Below the pieces are notes generated by a model. That model saw only the letters and a list, made by a program, of their open reading frames with translations, ran no database searches and was not told the origin of the DNA. From CAZBLP01 sp964492825 (GTDB lineage Bacteria; DYJV01): DNA of 36,559 nucleotides. Made by a program: the position numbers and the translations under genes. Where the stretch lies: the NCBI GenBank assembly GCA_964492825.1, contig CAZBLP010000014.1:1-36559 (forward strand). Reading direction: 5' to 3'. Below are positions 16,970 through 25,774 of this stretch, one piece after another. Within the stretch, counting starts at the first letter, position 1. Every line of letters begins with the position of its first letter.

Positions 16970-17245
16970 ATGGGTGACAATGGGAGAAATTCCTCAATTA
17001 AAGATATTGAGAATTATACATTAGAGGAGATTTTAGACTATAAATTTGACCATCTTGTCAGGCATCTTAGTAATGGCAAATCAAACAACCATAACCTCTA
17101 CCAAATCACCATTGAATTATTTGAAAAATTACTTATAAAAAAAGTTTTTGAAAAAGCGGATTTTAATCAGTCAAAAGCTGCTGAAATACTTGGTATTAAT
17201 AGAAATACTTTGAAAAAGAAATTAATTAAATATAATATTATTTAA
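16970..17245 (+). CDS. fis: Fis-family DNA-binding protein
   Basis: This is a small helix-turn-helix protein of 91 residues, near the 98 of E. coli Fis. The C-terminal half (about 48-90) has the Fis-type helix-turn-helix: ADFNQSKAAEILGINRNTL and then a lysine-rich recognition end. The N-terminal 45 residues are variable and acidic. The same helix-turn-helix occurs at the end of NtrC-type activators, but here no AAA+ domain is attached and the ATG at 16970 has its own SD (AAAGGATAGG), so it is a free-standing regulator. Co-transcription with dus, as in E. coli, is likely. A role in nucleoid organisation or gene control is inferred. Confidence 0.85.
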   Translation: MGDNGRNSSIKDIENYTLEEILDYKFDHLVRHLSNGKSNNHNLYQITIELFEKLLIKKVFEKADFNQSKAAEILGINRNTLKKKLIKYNII

Positions 17246-17321
17246 CATTTTTAAATATTGTTAGTGTAACCTATTTGAATTTGCAATTTTTAATTATTCA
17301 TTTTCCATTTTTCATCTATTC

Positions 17322-19655
17322 CTATGCATCATACATGTTCCATATGCCGCATGGACATACAGCAGCACAAAACCCGCATCCTATACACAAACTGTCGTCA
17401 ACCGAATATTCGTAAGAACCATCTTCATGCTCTATTCTTGTTATGGCATTTTGGAAACATGTTTGTTCACAAATCATGCAATCTCTGCAAAGACCGCAGG
17501 ACATACATCTGTTTGCTTCTTCGTCTGGTGATTCGCCGCTAACTTTTGTCTTTTCATAGTATTGATATTTTATTTTTTCATAATCAGCTGGGTTTCTGTT
17601 ATCCCATATAAATTTTTTACCTTCAAGTTCAGCAATTACTAAATAAGCTGCTTTTCTGCCTTCTCCCAAAGCGTCAGTTATTAATCCTTGTGAAGTTACA
17701 TCTCCAACAGCTAATATTTTAGAATCAGTGGTTCTGCCAAATTCGTCAGCTTTTATATAGCCTTTGAAAAGCTCTACACTTTCAGGTAAATAATCAAGCT
17801 GAGGAGTTTCTCCTATTGATATGAAAACAACGTCTGCCTCTAAAAATGAGCCATCTTTAAAGTATATTTTCTTTTCATTTTTATCAAATTTTTGTGTGAA
17901 TTTGGGATATAATATTTCTGTCCCTTTTTCTTCTGCCAATGCTTGCTCTTTGCCAAAACTTAAAGGTTTTTGAATATCAACAGCAGTTACTTTAACAGCA
18001 CCTAAATCATAAGCTTCGCAACATATATCCATCCCAACATTACCAGCACCTATAACAACAACTTTTTTCCCTTCAAGATCCATTGGATGACCAATATTTA
18101 TGCCTTTTAGAAAAACTATTCCAGGAATAACATCTTCATAACCTTCAAACGGAATAACTCTCGGTGCATGAGCACCAGTAGCTAATATTATTTTATCAAA
18201 ATTTTTATAAATATCATTAAAAAGTTTTTTATCCACTTCAACACTGTTTTTAATTTCAATACCAGTAGATTTGAATCTTTCAAGTTCTTTATCAAGTATC
18301 TCTTGAGGTAATCTATTTCTTGGAATACATTGATATATTTTTCCGCCTAGTTCTTTTTCTCTTTCAAAAATAGTAACTTTATATCCCTCTAATCTCAGTC
18401 TCCAAGCTGCGCCCATACCTGCTGGACCCCCACCAATAATGGCAATTTTTTTATCCTTTTCCTTTTTTATTGCAGGAGTAGGCAAATTAAGACTTAATCT
18501 TCCGAGATATGCAATATCAACAGGTTCTTTTAAATGTATTCCTCTTGAACATGCATCCATACATGGATTAGGGCAAACTGTACCGCATACTGATGCTGGA
18601 AACGGAGTATATTCCAGTACTAATTTTAAAGCATCTTCTTCTTGTCCGTTTCTGATTAGCCATGTTCTTTCCTGAGTAGGGATTCCTGTGGGGCAGTAAT
18701 ATGCACATGGTGCGTTAAATTTTCTATTTTCCCATTTTGGTATCCTTCTTCTATCTTCTCCGGTGACAATAAATGGTAAAATTGTTTCATCAATTTCTAT
18801 TAGATCACCAAAAATACCACCTTTGCCAACTTCTTCCTCCCATATATTACTTTTAAAAAATTTTATTGGCATTGGTGCTTTATATCTTGCCTGTCTTTCC
18901 TCAGGAGTAAGAGCAATAACTTTTTTCCAATCTTTTATGGAGTTAGTCAGTTCTTCATAATATTCTTCTCTTTTAATAGCTTTTAAATAGAGCTTCATAT
19001 TGGTAATCAGCCAATCCCAATCTTTTTCTTCTAATTCAACCACTTTCACATCATTTTCGCTAAAACCGTAAGCATTGCCTCTAAAATAGATAACACCACC
19101 AACCATTCCTACGCAAGGTCTGTAGCCAAGAATATTGTCGGAATTTCTTGGATTAACTCCACAAACAACAGCAATACCTCCTGCTTTAAATTCAGCAAAA
19201 GAATCACCAACATCTCTAAAATACCATGATTGCAATGGTTCAAATCTAGGATTTCTTTTTGTCATGGTGTCACATCTTGCTCCACCGCTTCCCTGAACAT
19301 ATAAAATTCCTTGTGCTCCTGCATTGTGTGCACCGTTGGTAACGTCACCAAGTACAGTAATTTTAGCACCACAATTAATCCAACCTACATCATCAGATGC
19401 AGAGCCATGAACTATAATTTCAGTGCCAAACATTCCCAAACTTCCAAGCCGCTGTCCTGAAGAACCAAATACTTCAATTTTAACACCTTCTGGTCTCGGC
19501 CAAATTCTCCCGCCAATCCCATGTTGGCCGTTTGCAAAAACTTTTATATAATTGAATCCATCTTTAACTTTTTTTTGTATTTCAAATTCCAAATCTTTGG
19601 ATGAAACTCTTTTGCCATCTATTGTGCCTTGAATCTCTATAACTTTTTGACTCAT
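17322..19655 (-). CDS. Glutamate synthase subunit: GXGXG domain fused to NAD(P)H oxidoreductase and ferredoxin
   Basis: The 777 residues join three modules. Residues 1-245 form a GXGXG beta-helix (repeated Gly motifs such as ANGQHGIGG and NGAHNAGAQG), in standard GltB the last domain of the large subunit. Residues about 305-710 are a GltD-type oxidoreductase: cysteines 317, 321, 357, 361, 365 and 369 for iron-sulfur clusters, the FAD loop GGGPAG (408-413), an NAD(P)H loop VIGAGNVG and the late AVGDV motif. The last 65 residues or so are a ferredoxin with two four-cysteine sets. It would feed electrons to the FMN subunit encoded 22 bases upstream. SD GGGAG precedes ATG 19655. Confidence 0.88.
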   Translation of the reverse strand: MSQKVIEIQGTIDGKRVSSKDLEFEIQKKVKDGFNYIKVFANGQHGIGGRIWPRPEGVKIEVFGSSGQRLGSLGMFGTEIIVHGSASDDVGWINCGAKITVLGDVTNGAHNAGAQGILYVQGSGGARCDTMTKRNPRFEPLQSWYFRDVGDSFAEFKAGGIAVVCGVNPRNSDNILGYRPCVGMVGGVIYFRGNAYGFSENDVKVVELEEKDWDWLITNMKLYLKAIKREEYYEELTNSIKDWKKVIALTPEERQARYKAPMPIKFFKSNIWEEEVGKGGIFGDLIEIDETILPFIVTGEDRRRIPKWENRKFNAPCAYYCPTGIPTQERTWLIRNGQEEDALKLVLEYTPFPASVCGTVCPNPCMDACSRGIHLKEPVDIAYLGRLSLNLPTPAIKKEKDKKIAIIGGGPAGMGAAWRLRLEGYKVTIFEREKELGGKIYQCIPRNRLPQEILDKELERFKSTGIEIKNSVEVDKKLFNDIYKNFDKIILATGAHAPRVIPFEGYEDVIPGIVFLKGINIGHPMDLEGKKVVVIGAGNVGMDICCEAYDLGAVKVTAVDIQKPLSFGKEQALAEEKGTEILYPKFTQKFDKNEKKIYFKDGSFLEADVVFISIGETPQLDYLPESVELFKGYIKADEFGRTTDSKILAVGDVTSQGLITDALGEGRKAAYLVIAELEGKKFIWDNRNPADYEKIKYQYYEKTKVSGESPDEEANRCMSCGLCRDCMICEQTCFQNAITRIEHEDGSYEYSVDDSLCIGCGFCAAVCPCGIWNMYDA

Positions 19656-19677
19656 TCTTTTCTCCCTGTTTTAAAGA

Positions 19678-21339
19678 TTAACAAGCATAATCTATTTTTA
19701 ATCTTTCAGCTATTGCTTTATCTTGAACAGACAATCCATCACTCATTCCAATAGGTAGTTGAGTGCTTCTACCCATTGGTGCAAATATTTTTTTAAGTTC
19801 TGTATTAGCACTTTTAAAAACTTCAACAACTCTTTCTGCGACTTTTTCTGCATCTAATCTTTTATATAATTTGGGATTCTGAGTTGTAATTCCCTTTGGG
19901 CATATACCAAGGTTGCATACGTTACATCTGTTTCTTTGGTCGCCAAGACAACCTGCAGCAGCCTGCATAATATATTTTCCAATACTAACTGCACTTGCTC
20001 CGAGCATAATAAGAGCTGCTGTATTTGCAGCCAAATTGCCATCTTTGCCTACACCACCTGCAGCTATAAGCGGAAGTTCATTCTGTTTGCCGCTTGCAAC
20101 AAGGTCAAGATAACATTCTCTTAAATTTGAAGCTATAGGATGCCCCATTTTGTCCATTGAAACATTGTATGCTGCACCTGTTCCGCCATCTTCTCCATCA
20201 ATTGACAGAGCTGAAGCGAACTGGTTTCTTGCAAGATTATTCAAAACAGCTTTAGCTGTTTTAGTGCCTGATATTTTAGGATAAACAGGTACTCTGAAAC
20301 CAAAAGCCATGCTCATTGAAGTAATCATTTTAGCAACAGCTTCTTCAATGGAATATTTTGTTTGATGAGTAGGTGGTGAAGGTAAATCAACACTTGTGGG
20401 AACACCTCTGATTTTTGCAATTAGAGGAAGGACTTTTTGCGCCATAAGTAATCCACCGTCTCCAGGTTTTGCACCTTGCCCGTATTTAATTTCTATTCCT
20501 GCTGGATCTTCTTTCATATGAGGAATTGCATGGATAATTTCATCCCAGCCAAAATATCCTGATGCAATTTGAAGAATCATATATTTAATAAATCGTGATT
20601 TTAAAAGTCTTGGCGGAACTCCACCTTCTCCTGAACACATAACAACAGGAATATTTTCAACTTCATTTAAATATGTAACTCCCATGATAAGCCCTTCCCA
20701 CATTCTCGGAGAAAGAGCACCCATTGACATTGAGCCTATCATTATAGGAAAAATTTCTCTAACTGGAGGCACAAAAGCTGTATCTTCAAATAATATTTCA
20801 TTGTCTTCTTTTTTAATTATTAGTGGCAAATTTTCAGCTGGTAAAATTCTGCCTAAATATGTTCTTATATTAAATTCGTGCCGTTGTGCATCAAGAGCAG
20901 GGTCAGTAAGCATTGAAATACGGGTAAATTTGAGTTTATCAAGAGTGGACATATCAGGATCATTTCTTCTTCCACCACGTCTGTAAGAATACCCACCCTG
21001 ATTTTTATGAATTAAAAATTTATGAGCAGGATTAAATTCAGGATATATTGCATCATTTGGGCATACTGCTGTACAAGTGGCACATCCAGTGCACCATCTT
21101 TCCACATCTGGAACCTGTGTTATACCATGAAATACCTTTCTGACTGTTGAAGGTGTTGGAAAAGGTCCTTCACTTTCTACTATTCTTTGAACATACACAG
21201 TAGGTTCTATAGCTTTTGTAGGACAAACAGACGTACATTTCCCACATCTTGTACATTTGTTTGAATCCCATTTAATTATGTAAGGTAAATCTTTTATTGA
21301 TATGTGATAGTTGTGGTCTGGCCTAATTTTTGATTCCAT
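19678..21339 (-). CDS. Glutamate synthase FMN subunit with N-terminal double ferredoxin
   Basis: This is the synthase core that makes glutamate from 2-oxoglutarate and ammonia released by the amidotransferase subunit. The 553 residues begin with two 4Fe-4S binding sets (Cys29, 32, 35, 39 and Cys83, 86, 89, 93). The FMN barrel of the glutamate synthase family follows, with GQGAKPGDGG, SIDGEDGGTGAA and the late cysteine segment RCNVCNLGICPKGITTQNP for the 3Fe-4S cluster. This short, ferredoxin-bearing form resembles archaeal-type glutamate synthases. AAAGGAG precedes ATG 21339, which lies 46 bases inside the end of the amidotransferase gene, implying coupled translation. Confidence 0.9.
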   Translation of the reverse strand: MESKIRPDHNYHISIKDLPYIIKWDSNKCTRCGKCTSVCPTKAIEPTVYVQRIVESEGPFPTPSTVRKVFHGITQVPDVERWCTGCATCTAVCPNDAIYPEFNPAHKFLIHKNQGGYSYRRGGRRNDPDMSTLDKLKFTRISMLTDPALDAQRHEFNIRTYLGRILPAENLPLIIKKEDNEILFEDTAFVPPVREIFPIMIGSMSMGALSPRMWEGLIMGVTYLNEVENIPVVMCSGEGGVPPRLLKSRFIKYMILQIASGYFGWDEIIHAIPHMKEDPAGIEIKYGQGAKPGDGGLLMAQKVLPLIAKIRGVPTSVDLPSPPTHQTKYSIEEAVAKMITSMSMAFGFRVPVYPKISGTKTAKAVLNNLARNQFASALSIDGEDGGTGAAYNVSMDKMGHPIASNLRECYLDLVASGKQNELPLIAAGGVGKDGNLAANTAALIMLGASAVSIGKYIMQAAAGCLGDQRNRCNVCNLGICPKGITTQNPKLYKRLDAEKVAERVVEVFKSANTELKKIFAPMGRSTQLPIGMSDGLSVQDKAIAERLKIDYAC

Positions 21340-22442
21340 ACATTTATCTCCTTTGCACCTGGTTTAACATAAACCAAATCATATTTCATTGGAAACACAT
21401 CTTTTGACATATCTCTATTAGGAATTGCAGACGATAAACCGCAAATTTCAGACATAAAGCCTATTTTCCCTTTAATACCACCTACAACTCCTGGTCTTAA
21501 TTTTTTAGCATCCTGTACCATAAAAACTGTATTATCTTTATCGCAACCTATTACGCAATTTGGCCCGTCAATAGTAAGCATTCTCAAACTTCTTCTCATT
21601 AATTTTATGACTTCAATGTCTTTTCTGTTGCATGAATCAATCTCATGATCAAGCATAGGAGTAATTATATCTTTATAATATTTTAAAGGATAATTTAAGA
21701 TAGTACGTGAATAGTGTAAAATATGGGCGAATACTTCGCTGTCACTGTTGTATCCTATATATCCTGGAAATCTTCTGCTCATTAAAAATTCCCTAATAGG
21801 TACAAATGCTGTGTTTTCTCCGTTGGTCATTGTAAAAAATCCCTGAATGAAAAAAGGATGACATGCATAAAGATTAATAGCATAATTTGTATTTTGTCTG
21901 CCTTGAGCAAAAATAACTTTTGCTTTTAATGAAGAATCTTTGTCTAATCCGAAAAACAAACCTACTTCAAGAGGATCGCCAACTTCTTTTAAAACTATTG
22001 TGTCTGGCCAAAATGAAAACACAGTAATTGACTCGTCTTGTAATCCTAAACTTCTTATTTCAAGCCTTGTTTGAAGTAAAAATTGTTCTTTTTCTTCTTT
22101 TGATTTATCTCTGATATAATCGGGATATTCATATGCTTTAACAAGATAATGTTCTCTGGGTTCTATTTCCATCCATGATTCAATGTGTTTTGGAGCTTCC
22201 CATCTATATTTTATTTCAAAACCTTTCTGATTCATAAATTCTTTTAACTTATCATATCCTTCGTTAGAAGTAATACATGAAAGAATAGGATATTCTTTCA
22301 GATTTTCAAATTCTCCCCCTAAGTCTCTTAACACCAGTCCCAGCCCGGACCCGTCATGTCCTTCTTTCATTGTTTCAAGAGCTAAAATATTTTCAAAAGG
22401 AGAAAAATAGCTATCTGAAACTATTGCACTTAATCTACACAT
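21294..22442 (-). CDS. Glutamate synthase glutamine amidotransferase subunit (class II)
   Basis: It would hydrolyse glutamine and pass ammonia to the FMN subunit. The 382-residue product starts MCRLSAIVSD, so removal of Met exposes Cys2 as the N-terminal nucleophile of class II amidotransferases. GHDGSGLG (29-36), NGENTAFVPIREFL and the SDSEVFAHILHYSR segment fit the family. It corresponds to the first domain of standard GltB, here a separate gene. A strong SD (AAGGAG) precedes ATG 22442. It is the first of three overlapping or close-packed genes that together make a complete glutamate synthase. The close relative MgsA of N-methylglutamate synthase is less likely given the oxidoreductase partner. 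Confidence 0.87.
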   Translation of the reverse strand: MCRLSAIVSDSYFSPFENILALETMKEGHDGSGLGLVLRDLGGEFENLKEYPILSCITSNEGYDKLKEFMNQKGFEIKYRWEAPKHIESWMEIEPREHYLVKAYEYPDYIRDKSKEEKEQFLLQTRLEIRSLGLQDESITVFSFWPDTIVLKEVGDPLEVGLFFGLDKDSSLKAKVIFAQGRQNTNYAINLYACHPFFIQGFFTMTNGENTAFVPIREFLMSRRFPGYIGYNSDSEVFAHILHYSRTILNYPLKYYKDIITPMLDHEIDSCNRKDIEVIKLMRRSLRMLTIDGPNCVIGCDKDNTVFMVQDAKKLRPGVVGGIKGKIGFMSEICGLSSAIPNRDMSKDVFPMKYDLVYVKPGAKEINVWNQKLGQTTTITYQ

Positions 22443-22480
22443 TCATCATCTCCTTAAAACAGTTTGTGAAAAGGATAAAA

Positions 22481-22509
22481 GCATTAACAAAAAAAAGTCA
22501 TTAAGTCAA
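22481..22509 (-). promoter_or_regulatory. Predicted promoter of the glutamate synthase operon
   Basis: On the minus strand TTGACT (22509-22504), 17 bases and TAATGC (22486-22481) lie ahead of the amidotransferase gene. The start point would be near 22474, about 30 bases before the ATG. The -10 box is imperfect. Confidence 0.45.
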
Positions 22510-22533
22510 ATTTTTTTTAAATTTAAAAATCAG

Positions 22534-22561
22534 TTGACTTTTTCAATAGATTAAGTAAAAT
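22534..22561 (+). promoter_or_regulatory. Predicted promoter of rel/spoT
   Basis: TTGACT (22534-22539), a 16-base spacer and TAAAAT (22556-22561) end seven bases before the start codon, so transcription would begin at or one base before the ATG. No SD sequence is present, which fits a leaderless message. Confidence 0.6.
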
Positions 22562-22568
22562 CTCATTA

Positions 22569-24695
22569 ATGGAACGGGTAAGAATAAATGATATTTTAGA
22601 TAAACTTATCAATATCTATCCTCCTGAAAAAATAGCTATTGTAAATAAAGCTTATATTTACACAGCAAAGGTTCATAAAGGACAGGTGAGACTAAGTGGA
22701 GAGCCATATCTTGTACACCCCATTGCCGTAGCGAAAATCTTAACAGATATGAATATGGATATCCCTACAATAGTTACAGGTCTCCTTCATGATGTTGTTG
22801 AAGATACTCATTCTACTATTGAGGAAATTGAAAAGCTTTTTGGTAAAGATATTGCAAAACTTGTTGATGGTGTCACCAAGATTAGTAAATTAAATTTTAA
22901 ATCAGCACATCGAAAAATAACAGAAAATTTTAGAAAATTAATAATTGCATCAACAAATGATATTAGAGTTATTATAATAAAACTTGCTGATAGGTTACAC
23001 AATATGAGGACTCTTCAATTTATGCCCCCTGAAAAGCAGATACGAATAGCTCAAGAAACGCTTGATATTTATGCTCCTCTTGCTAATCGTCTTGGTATTT
23101 CATGGATTAAAAGCGAGCTTGAAGATCTTTCACTTAAATATCTAAAACCTTCTGCGTATGAGGCTATAAAAAATAGAATTGATGAAATTCAAAAAGAGAA
23201 AAATAAATACATTACAGAGGTTATAAAGATAATAGAAAGAAATTTAAAATTTCATAAAATTGAAGGCAAAATATCGGGAAGATTAAAGCATTTCTACAGC
23301 ATTTACAAAAAAATGGTTAAGAGAAATATAGATATAAGTCAAATTTATGATATTTTGGCTTTTAGAGTAATAGTAAAAAATGTTCCAGAATGTTATCAAG
23401 TCTTAGGAATAATTCATTCTTTATGGAAGCCTGTACCAGGAAGGTTTAAAGATTTTATTGCCATGCCTAAAAGCAATATGTATCAGTCAATACATACCAC
23501 AGTAATTGGACCTTTTGGAGACTTTATAGAAATACAGATTAGAACTGAAGAAATGCATAAAATTGCAGAAGAAGGAATTGCAGCTCATTGGCTCTACAAA
23601 GAGAACAGAACCAAGGATGATGAAAGTTTCAGGGTTTTTAACTGGCTTAGACAGGTTATGGAGCTAAAAGATGATATTAAAGATGCTAATCAGTTTTTTT
23701 CAACAATAAAAACAGAAGTTTTATCAGATTCAGTATATGTTTTTACACCTGCAGGCGAATTAATAGAGCTTCCAGCAGGTTCGACACCTATTGATTTTGC
23801 ATATGCAATTCATACTGCTGTTGGTAATAAATGTGTTGGTGCCAAAGTAAATGGAGTGATAGTTCCTCTTAAATATGAGCTTCAGACAGGTGATAGAGTA
23901 GAAATTATCACATCTAAAAATGGGAAACCTAACAAGGATTGGCTGAAATATGTAAAAACATCTAAAGCAAGAAGTAAAATCAGGCAGTTTATAAAACAGG
24001 AAAATTTTGATACAAATATAACTATTGGAAAAGTTTTGTTAGAAAAAGAATTTCAGAAGAACAGATTGGATTTTGATGATTATAAAAAAGAGATACCAGA
24101 AGTTATGAAATCTTTTAATTTTGTTGATGAAGATACATTTTATGCTGCAATAGGATATGGTAAAATTTCTCCTAAACAGATTATCCATAAATTGATACCT
24201 GAAGAGCCTAAAGATAAAATATTAAAAAAGGAAATCAAAGAGGAAAGCAAATCTCAATCCACAGGCATTTTGATAGATGGCATAGCAAATTATATGATTT
24301 CTTACGGTAGATGTTGCAATCCTTTACCTGGAGATGATATTATAGGATATATTACAAGAGGTAAAGGAATAACCATACATCGTACAGATTGTCGCAATGT
24401 TTTAAATCTTGATCCTGAAAGAATTATTGATGTATCTTGGGATAAAGAGAAAATTGATAAAAGAAACGTCAAGATCAGAATAATAGCTGCCGACAGAAAA
24501 GGTTTATTAGTCGAACTGAGTAATGCTATATCGAATTTAGGTTTTAATATGACTAATGTTCATATAGACACTACTGAAGATGGAAGAGCTATTGCTGATT
24601 TTTTTGTTGAAATGAAATCTACCAAGGATTATGTCAATCTTCTTAACAGATTAAATAAGGTAAAAGGTGTTATTAATGTTGCTAGAGGGGAATAA
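22569..24695 (+). CDS. rel: Bifunctional (p)ppGpp synthetase/hydrolase (Rel/SpoT)
   Basis: It makes and degrades the stringent-response alarmone (p)ppGpp. The 708 residues contain a hydrolase HD domain with His50 and the intact HDVVED motif (74-79), and a synthetase domain whose RFKD motif (292-295) is the RxKD signature of bifunctional enzymes rather than the ExDD of RelA. A TGS domain (about 388-450), a conserved cysteine region (RCCNPLPGDD) and a C-terminal ACT domain (about 635-708) follow. Both active sites look complete. The ATG at 22569 lacks an SD, and the predicted promoter places the start point at the ATG. It is divergent from the glutamate synthase operon, linking nitrogen assimilation and starvation signalling by position only. 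Confidence 0.95.
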   Translation: MERVRINDILDKLINIYPPEKIAIVNKAYIYTAKVHKGQVRLSGEPYLVHPIAVAKILTDMNMDIPTIVTGLLHDVVEDTHSTIEEIEKLFGKDIAKLVDGVTKISKLNFKSAHRKITENFRKLIIASTNDIRVIIIKLADRLHNMRTLQFMPPEKQIRIAQETLDIYAPLANRLGISWIKSELEDLSLKYLKPSAYEAIKNRIDEIQKEKNKYITEVIKIIERNLKFHKIEGKISGRLKHFYSIYKKMVKRNIDISQIYDILAFRVIVKNVPECYQVLGIIHSLWKPVPGRFKDFIAMPKSNMYQSIHTTVIGPFGDFIEIQIRTEEMHKIAEEGIAAHWLYKENRTKDDESFRVFNWLRQVMELKDDIKDANQFFSTIKTEVLSDSVYVFTPAGELIELPAGSTPIDFAYAIHTAVGNKCVGAKVNGVIVPLKYELQTGDRVEIITSKNGKPNKDWLKYVKTSKARSKIRQFIKQENFDTNITIGKVLLEKEFQKNRLDFDDYKKEIPEVMKSFNFVDEDTFYAAIGYGKISPKQIIHKLIPEEPKDKILKKEIKEESKSQSTGILIDGIANYMISYGRCCNPLPGDDIIGYITRGKGITIHRTDCRNVLNLDPERIIDVSWDKEKIDKRNVKIRIIAADRKGLLVELSNAISNLGFNMTNVHIDTTEDGRAIADFFVEMKSTKDYVNLLNRLNKVKGVINVARGE

Positions 24696-24748
24696 ATAGA
24701 GGCTTTCTTATCCAAAAATACAACCTATATAAAATCATTTGAAATCTG

Positions 24749-24777
24749 TTTACAAAATTATTTAAAATTGGTAAGAT
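24749..24777 (+). promoter_or_regulatory. Predicted promoter of the transaldolase gene
   Basis: TTTACA (24749-24754), exactly 17 bases and TAAGAT (24772-24777) stand in the 112-base gap after rel. The start point would be near 24784, leaving a leader with the strong SD AAGGAGG. Confidence 0.6.
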
Positions 24778-24807
24778 TAGAAATATTAAAAAATAAAGGA
24801 GGATGAA

Positions 24808-25452
24808 ATGAAATTTTTTATTGATACTGCTAATGTTAATGAGATAAATAAAGCACAAGATTTGGGTTTAATTGACGGTGTTACAACTAATCCAACGCTT
24901 GTTGCAAGGGAAAATAGAGAATTCAAATCTTTAATAAAAGAGATTTGCGAAATAGTCACTGGTCCGGTTAGTGCAGAAGTAATTTCTCTTGAATATGAAG
25001 GCATGGTTAAAGAAGCAAAAGAGTTGTCAAAATTAGCTGAAAATGTTGTAGTCAAGATTCCAATGACTGAGAATGGATTAAAAGCCGTAAAAACATTGTC
25101 TGAAGAAGGTATTAATACAAATGTTACTCTAGTGTTTTCTCCACTTCAAGCTTTACTAGCAGCAAAAGCAGGTGCCACATTTGTGAGCCCTTTTATAGGA
25201 AGACTTGACGATATATCACATACAGGCATGGAACTTGTAAAACAAATTATGGAAATTTATTTTAACTATGGATACGACACTGAGGTAATAGTTGCAAGTG
25301 TCAGAAATCCTCTCCATGTTCTTGAAGCTGCAAAAATGGGAGCTGATATTGCTACAATACCATACAAAGTGTTAATGCAGTTTGTAAAACATCCATTGAC
25401 AGACATAGGAATAGAGAAATTTTTAAATGATTGGGAAAAATTGGGGAATTAA
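24808..25452 (+). CDS. tal: Transaldolase (TalC/FSA-like short subfamily)
   Basis: It transfers a dihydroxyacetone unit between sugar phosphates in the non-oxidative pentose phosphate pathway. The 214 residues form the short TalC-like version. It has the FIDTANV start, TTNPTL (26-31), the Schiff-base Lys83 in VVKIPMT and the late IATIPYKVL. Two positions help separate it from fructose-6-phosphate aldolases: Glu57 in VSAEV, where aldolases have Gln, and Phe129 in VSPFIGR, where aldolases have Tyr. Both favour transaldolase. The SD AAGGAGG precedes ATG 24808. Its stop codon lies in the terminator hairpin shared with the convergent gene. Confidence 0.92.
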   Translation: MKFFIDTANVNEINKAQDLGLIDGVTTNPTLVARENREFKSLIKEICEIVTGPVSAEVISLEYEGMVKEAKELSKLAENVVVKIPMTENGLKAVKTLSEEGINTNVTLVFSPLQALLAAKAGATFVSPFIGRLDDISHTGMELVKQIMEIYFNYGYDTEVIVASVRNPLHVLEAAKMGADIATIPYKVLMQFVKHPLTDIGIEKFLNDWEKLGN

Positions 25453-25470
25453 TATTTTCCCCTGTTTTTT
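25443..25470. terminator. Bidirectional terminator between transaldolase and the pilus operon
   Basis: GGGGAA (25443-25448) pairs with TTCCCC (25457-25462). On the plus strand TGTTTTTT follows; on the minus strand AATTTTT follows (25442-25436). The stop codons of both converging genes (25450-25452 and 25451-25449) lie in the loop, a compact shared ending. Confidence 0.8.
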
Positions 25471-25754
25471 AAATATTTAAGTTTAAAAATAATTTTTTCA
25501 ATTATATATTTCCCTTTATTTTTTTTAAATTTAACAGTTACTTTTTTCTTTAGTTTTTTAAATAATTTCAGTTCGTTGTACATATTTTTTTTAAAATAGA
25601 ACTTTTTTCCGTTAATTATGGCGATACTTTTTACATGATCAATTTTGGAAATAATCCCACTATAAATTTGAGTTTCAGAAACAGCTAATTTGGCAAATAA
25701 TGGTGGAACTAATAGAAATAAAATTAAAATAGAGGAAAGTAATTTTTTTTTCAT
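25449..25754 (-). CDS. Small secreted basic protein at the end of the pilus operon
   Basis: From ATG 25754 the product has 101 residues with a clear signal peptide (1-21, ending PPLFA). The mature part is very rich in lysine and shows beta-strand patterning (IYSGIISKIDHVKSIAIINGKKFYF, given here only as a span of about residues 29-53, then alternating lysine and hydrophobic residues). It may be a small beta-barrel in the periplasm; I do not recognise a family. The frame is open to 25799, but GGAG eight bases before 25754 and the signal peptide fix the start. It lies 20 bases after pilY1, so a role near the pilus machinery is possible but only by position. Confidence 0.75.
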   Translation of the reverse strand: MKKKLLSSILILFLLVPPLFAKLAVSETQIYSGIISKIDHVKSIAIINGKKFYFKKNMYNELKLFKKLKKKVTVKFKKNKGKYIIEKIIFKLKYLKNRGKY

Positions 25755-25774
25755 GTTAAACTCCTTATTATCTT

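Noticed and set aside
17246..17321. Possible terminator between fis and the glutamate synthase genes
   Set aside because: Only a weak AT hairpin (AACA with TGTT) is present, without a proper stem or T tract.
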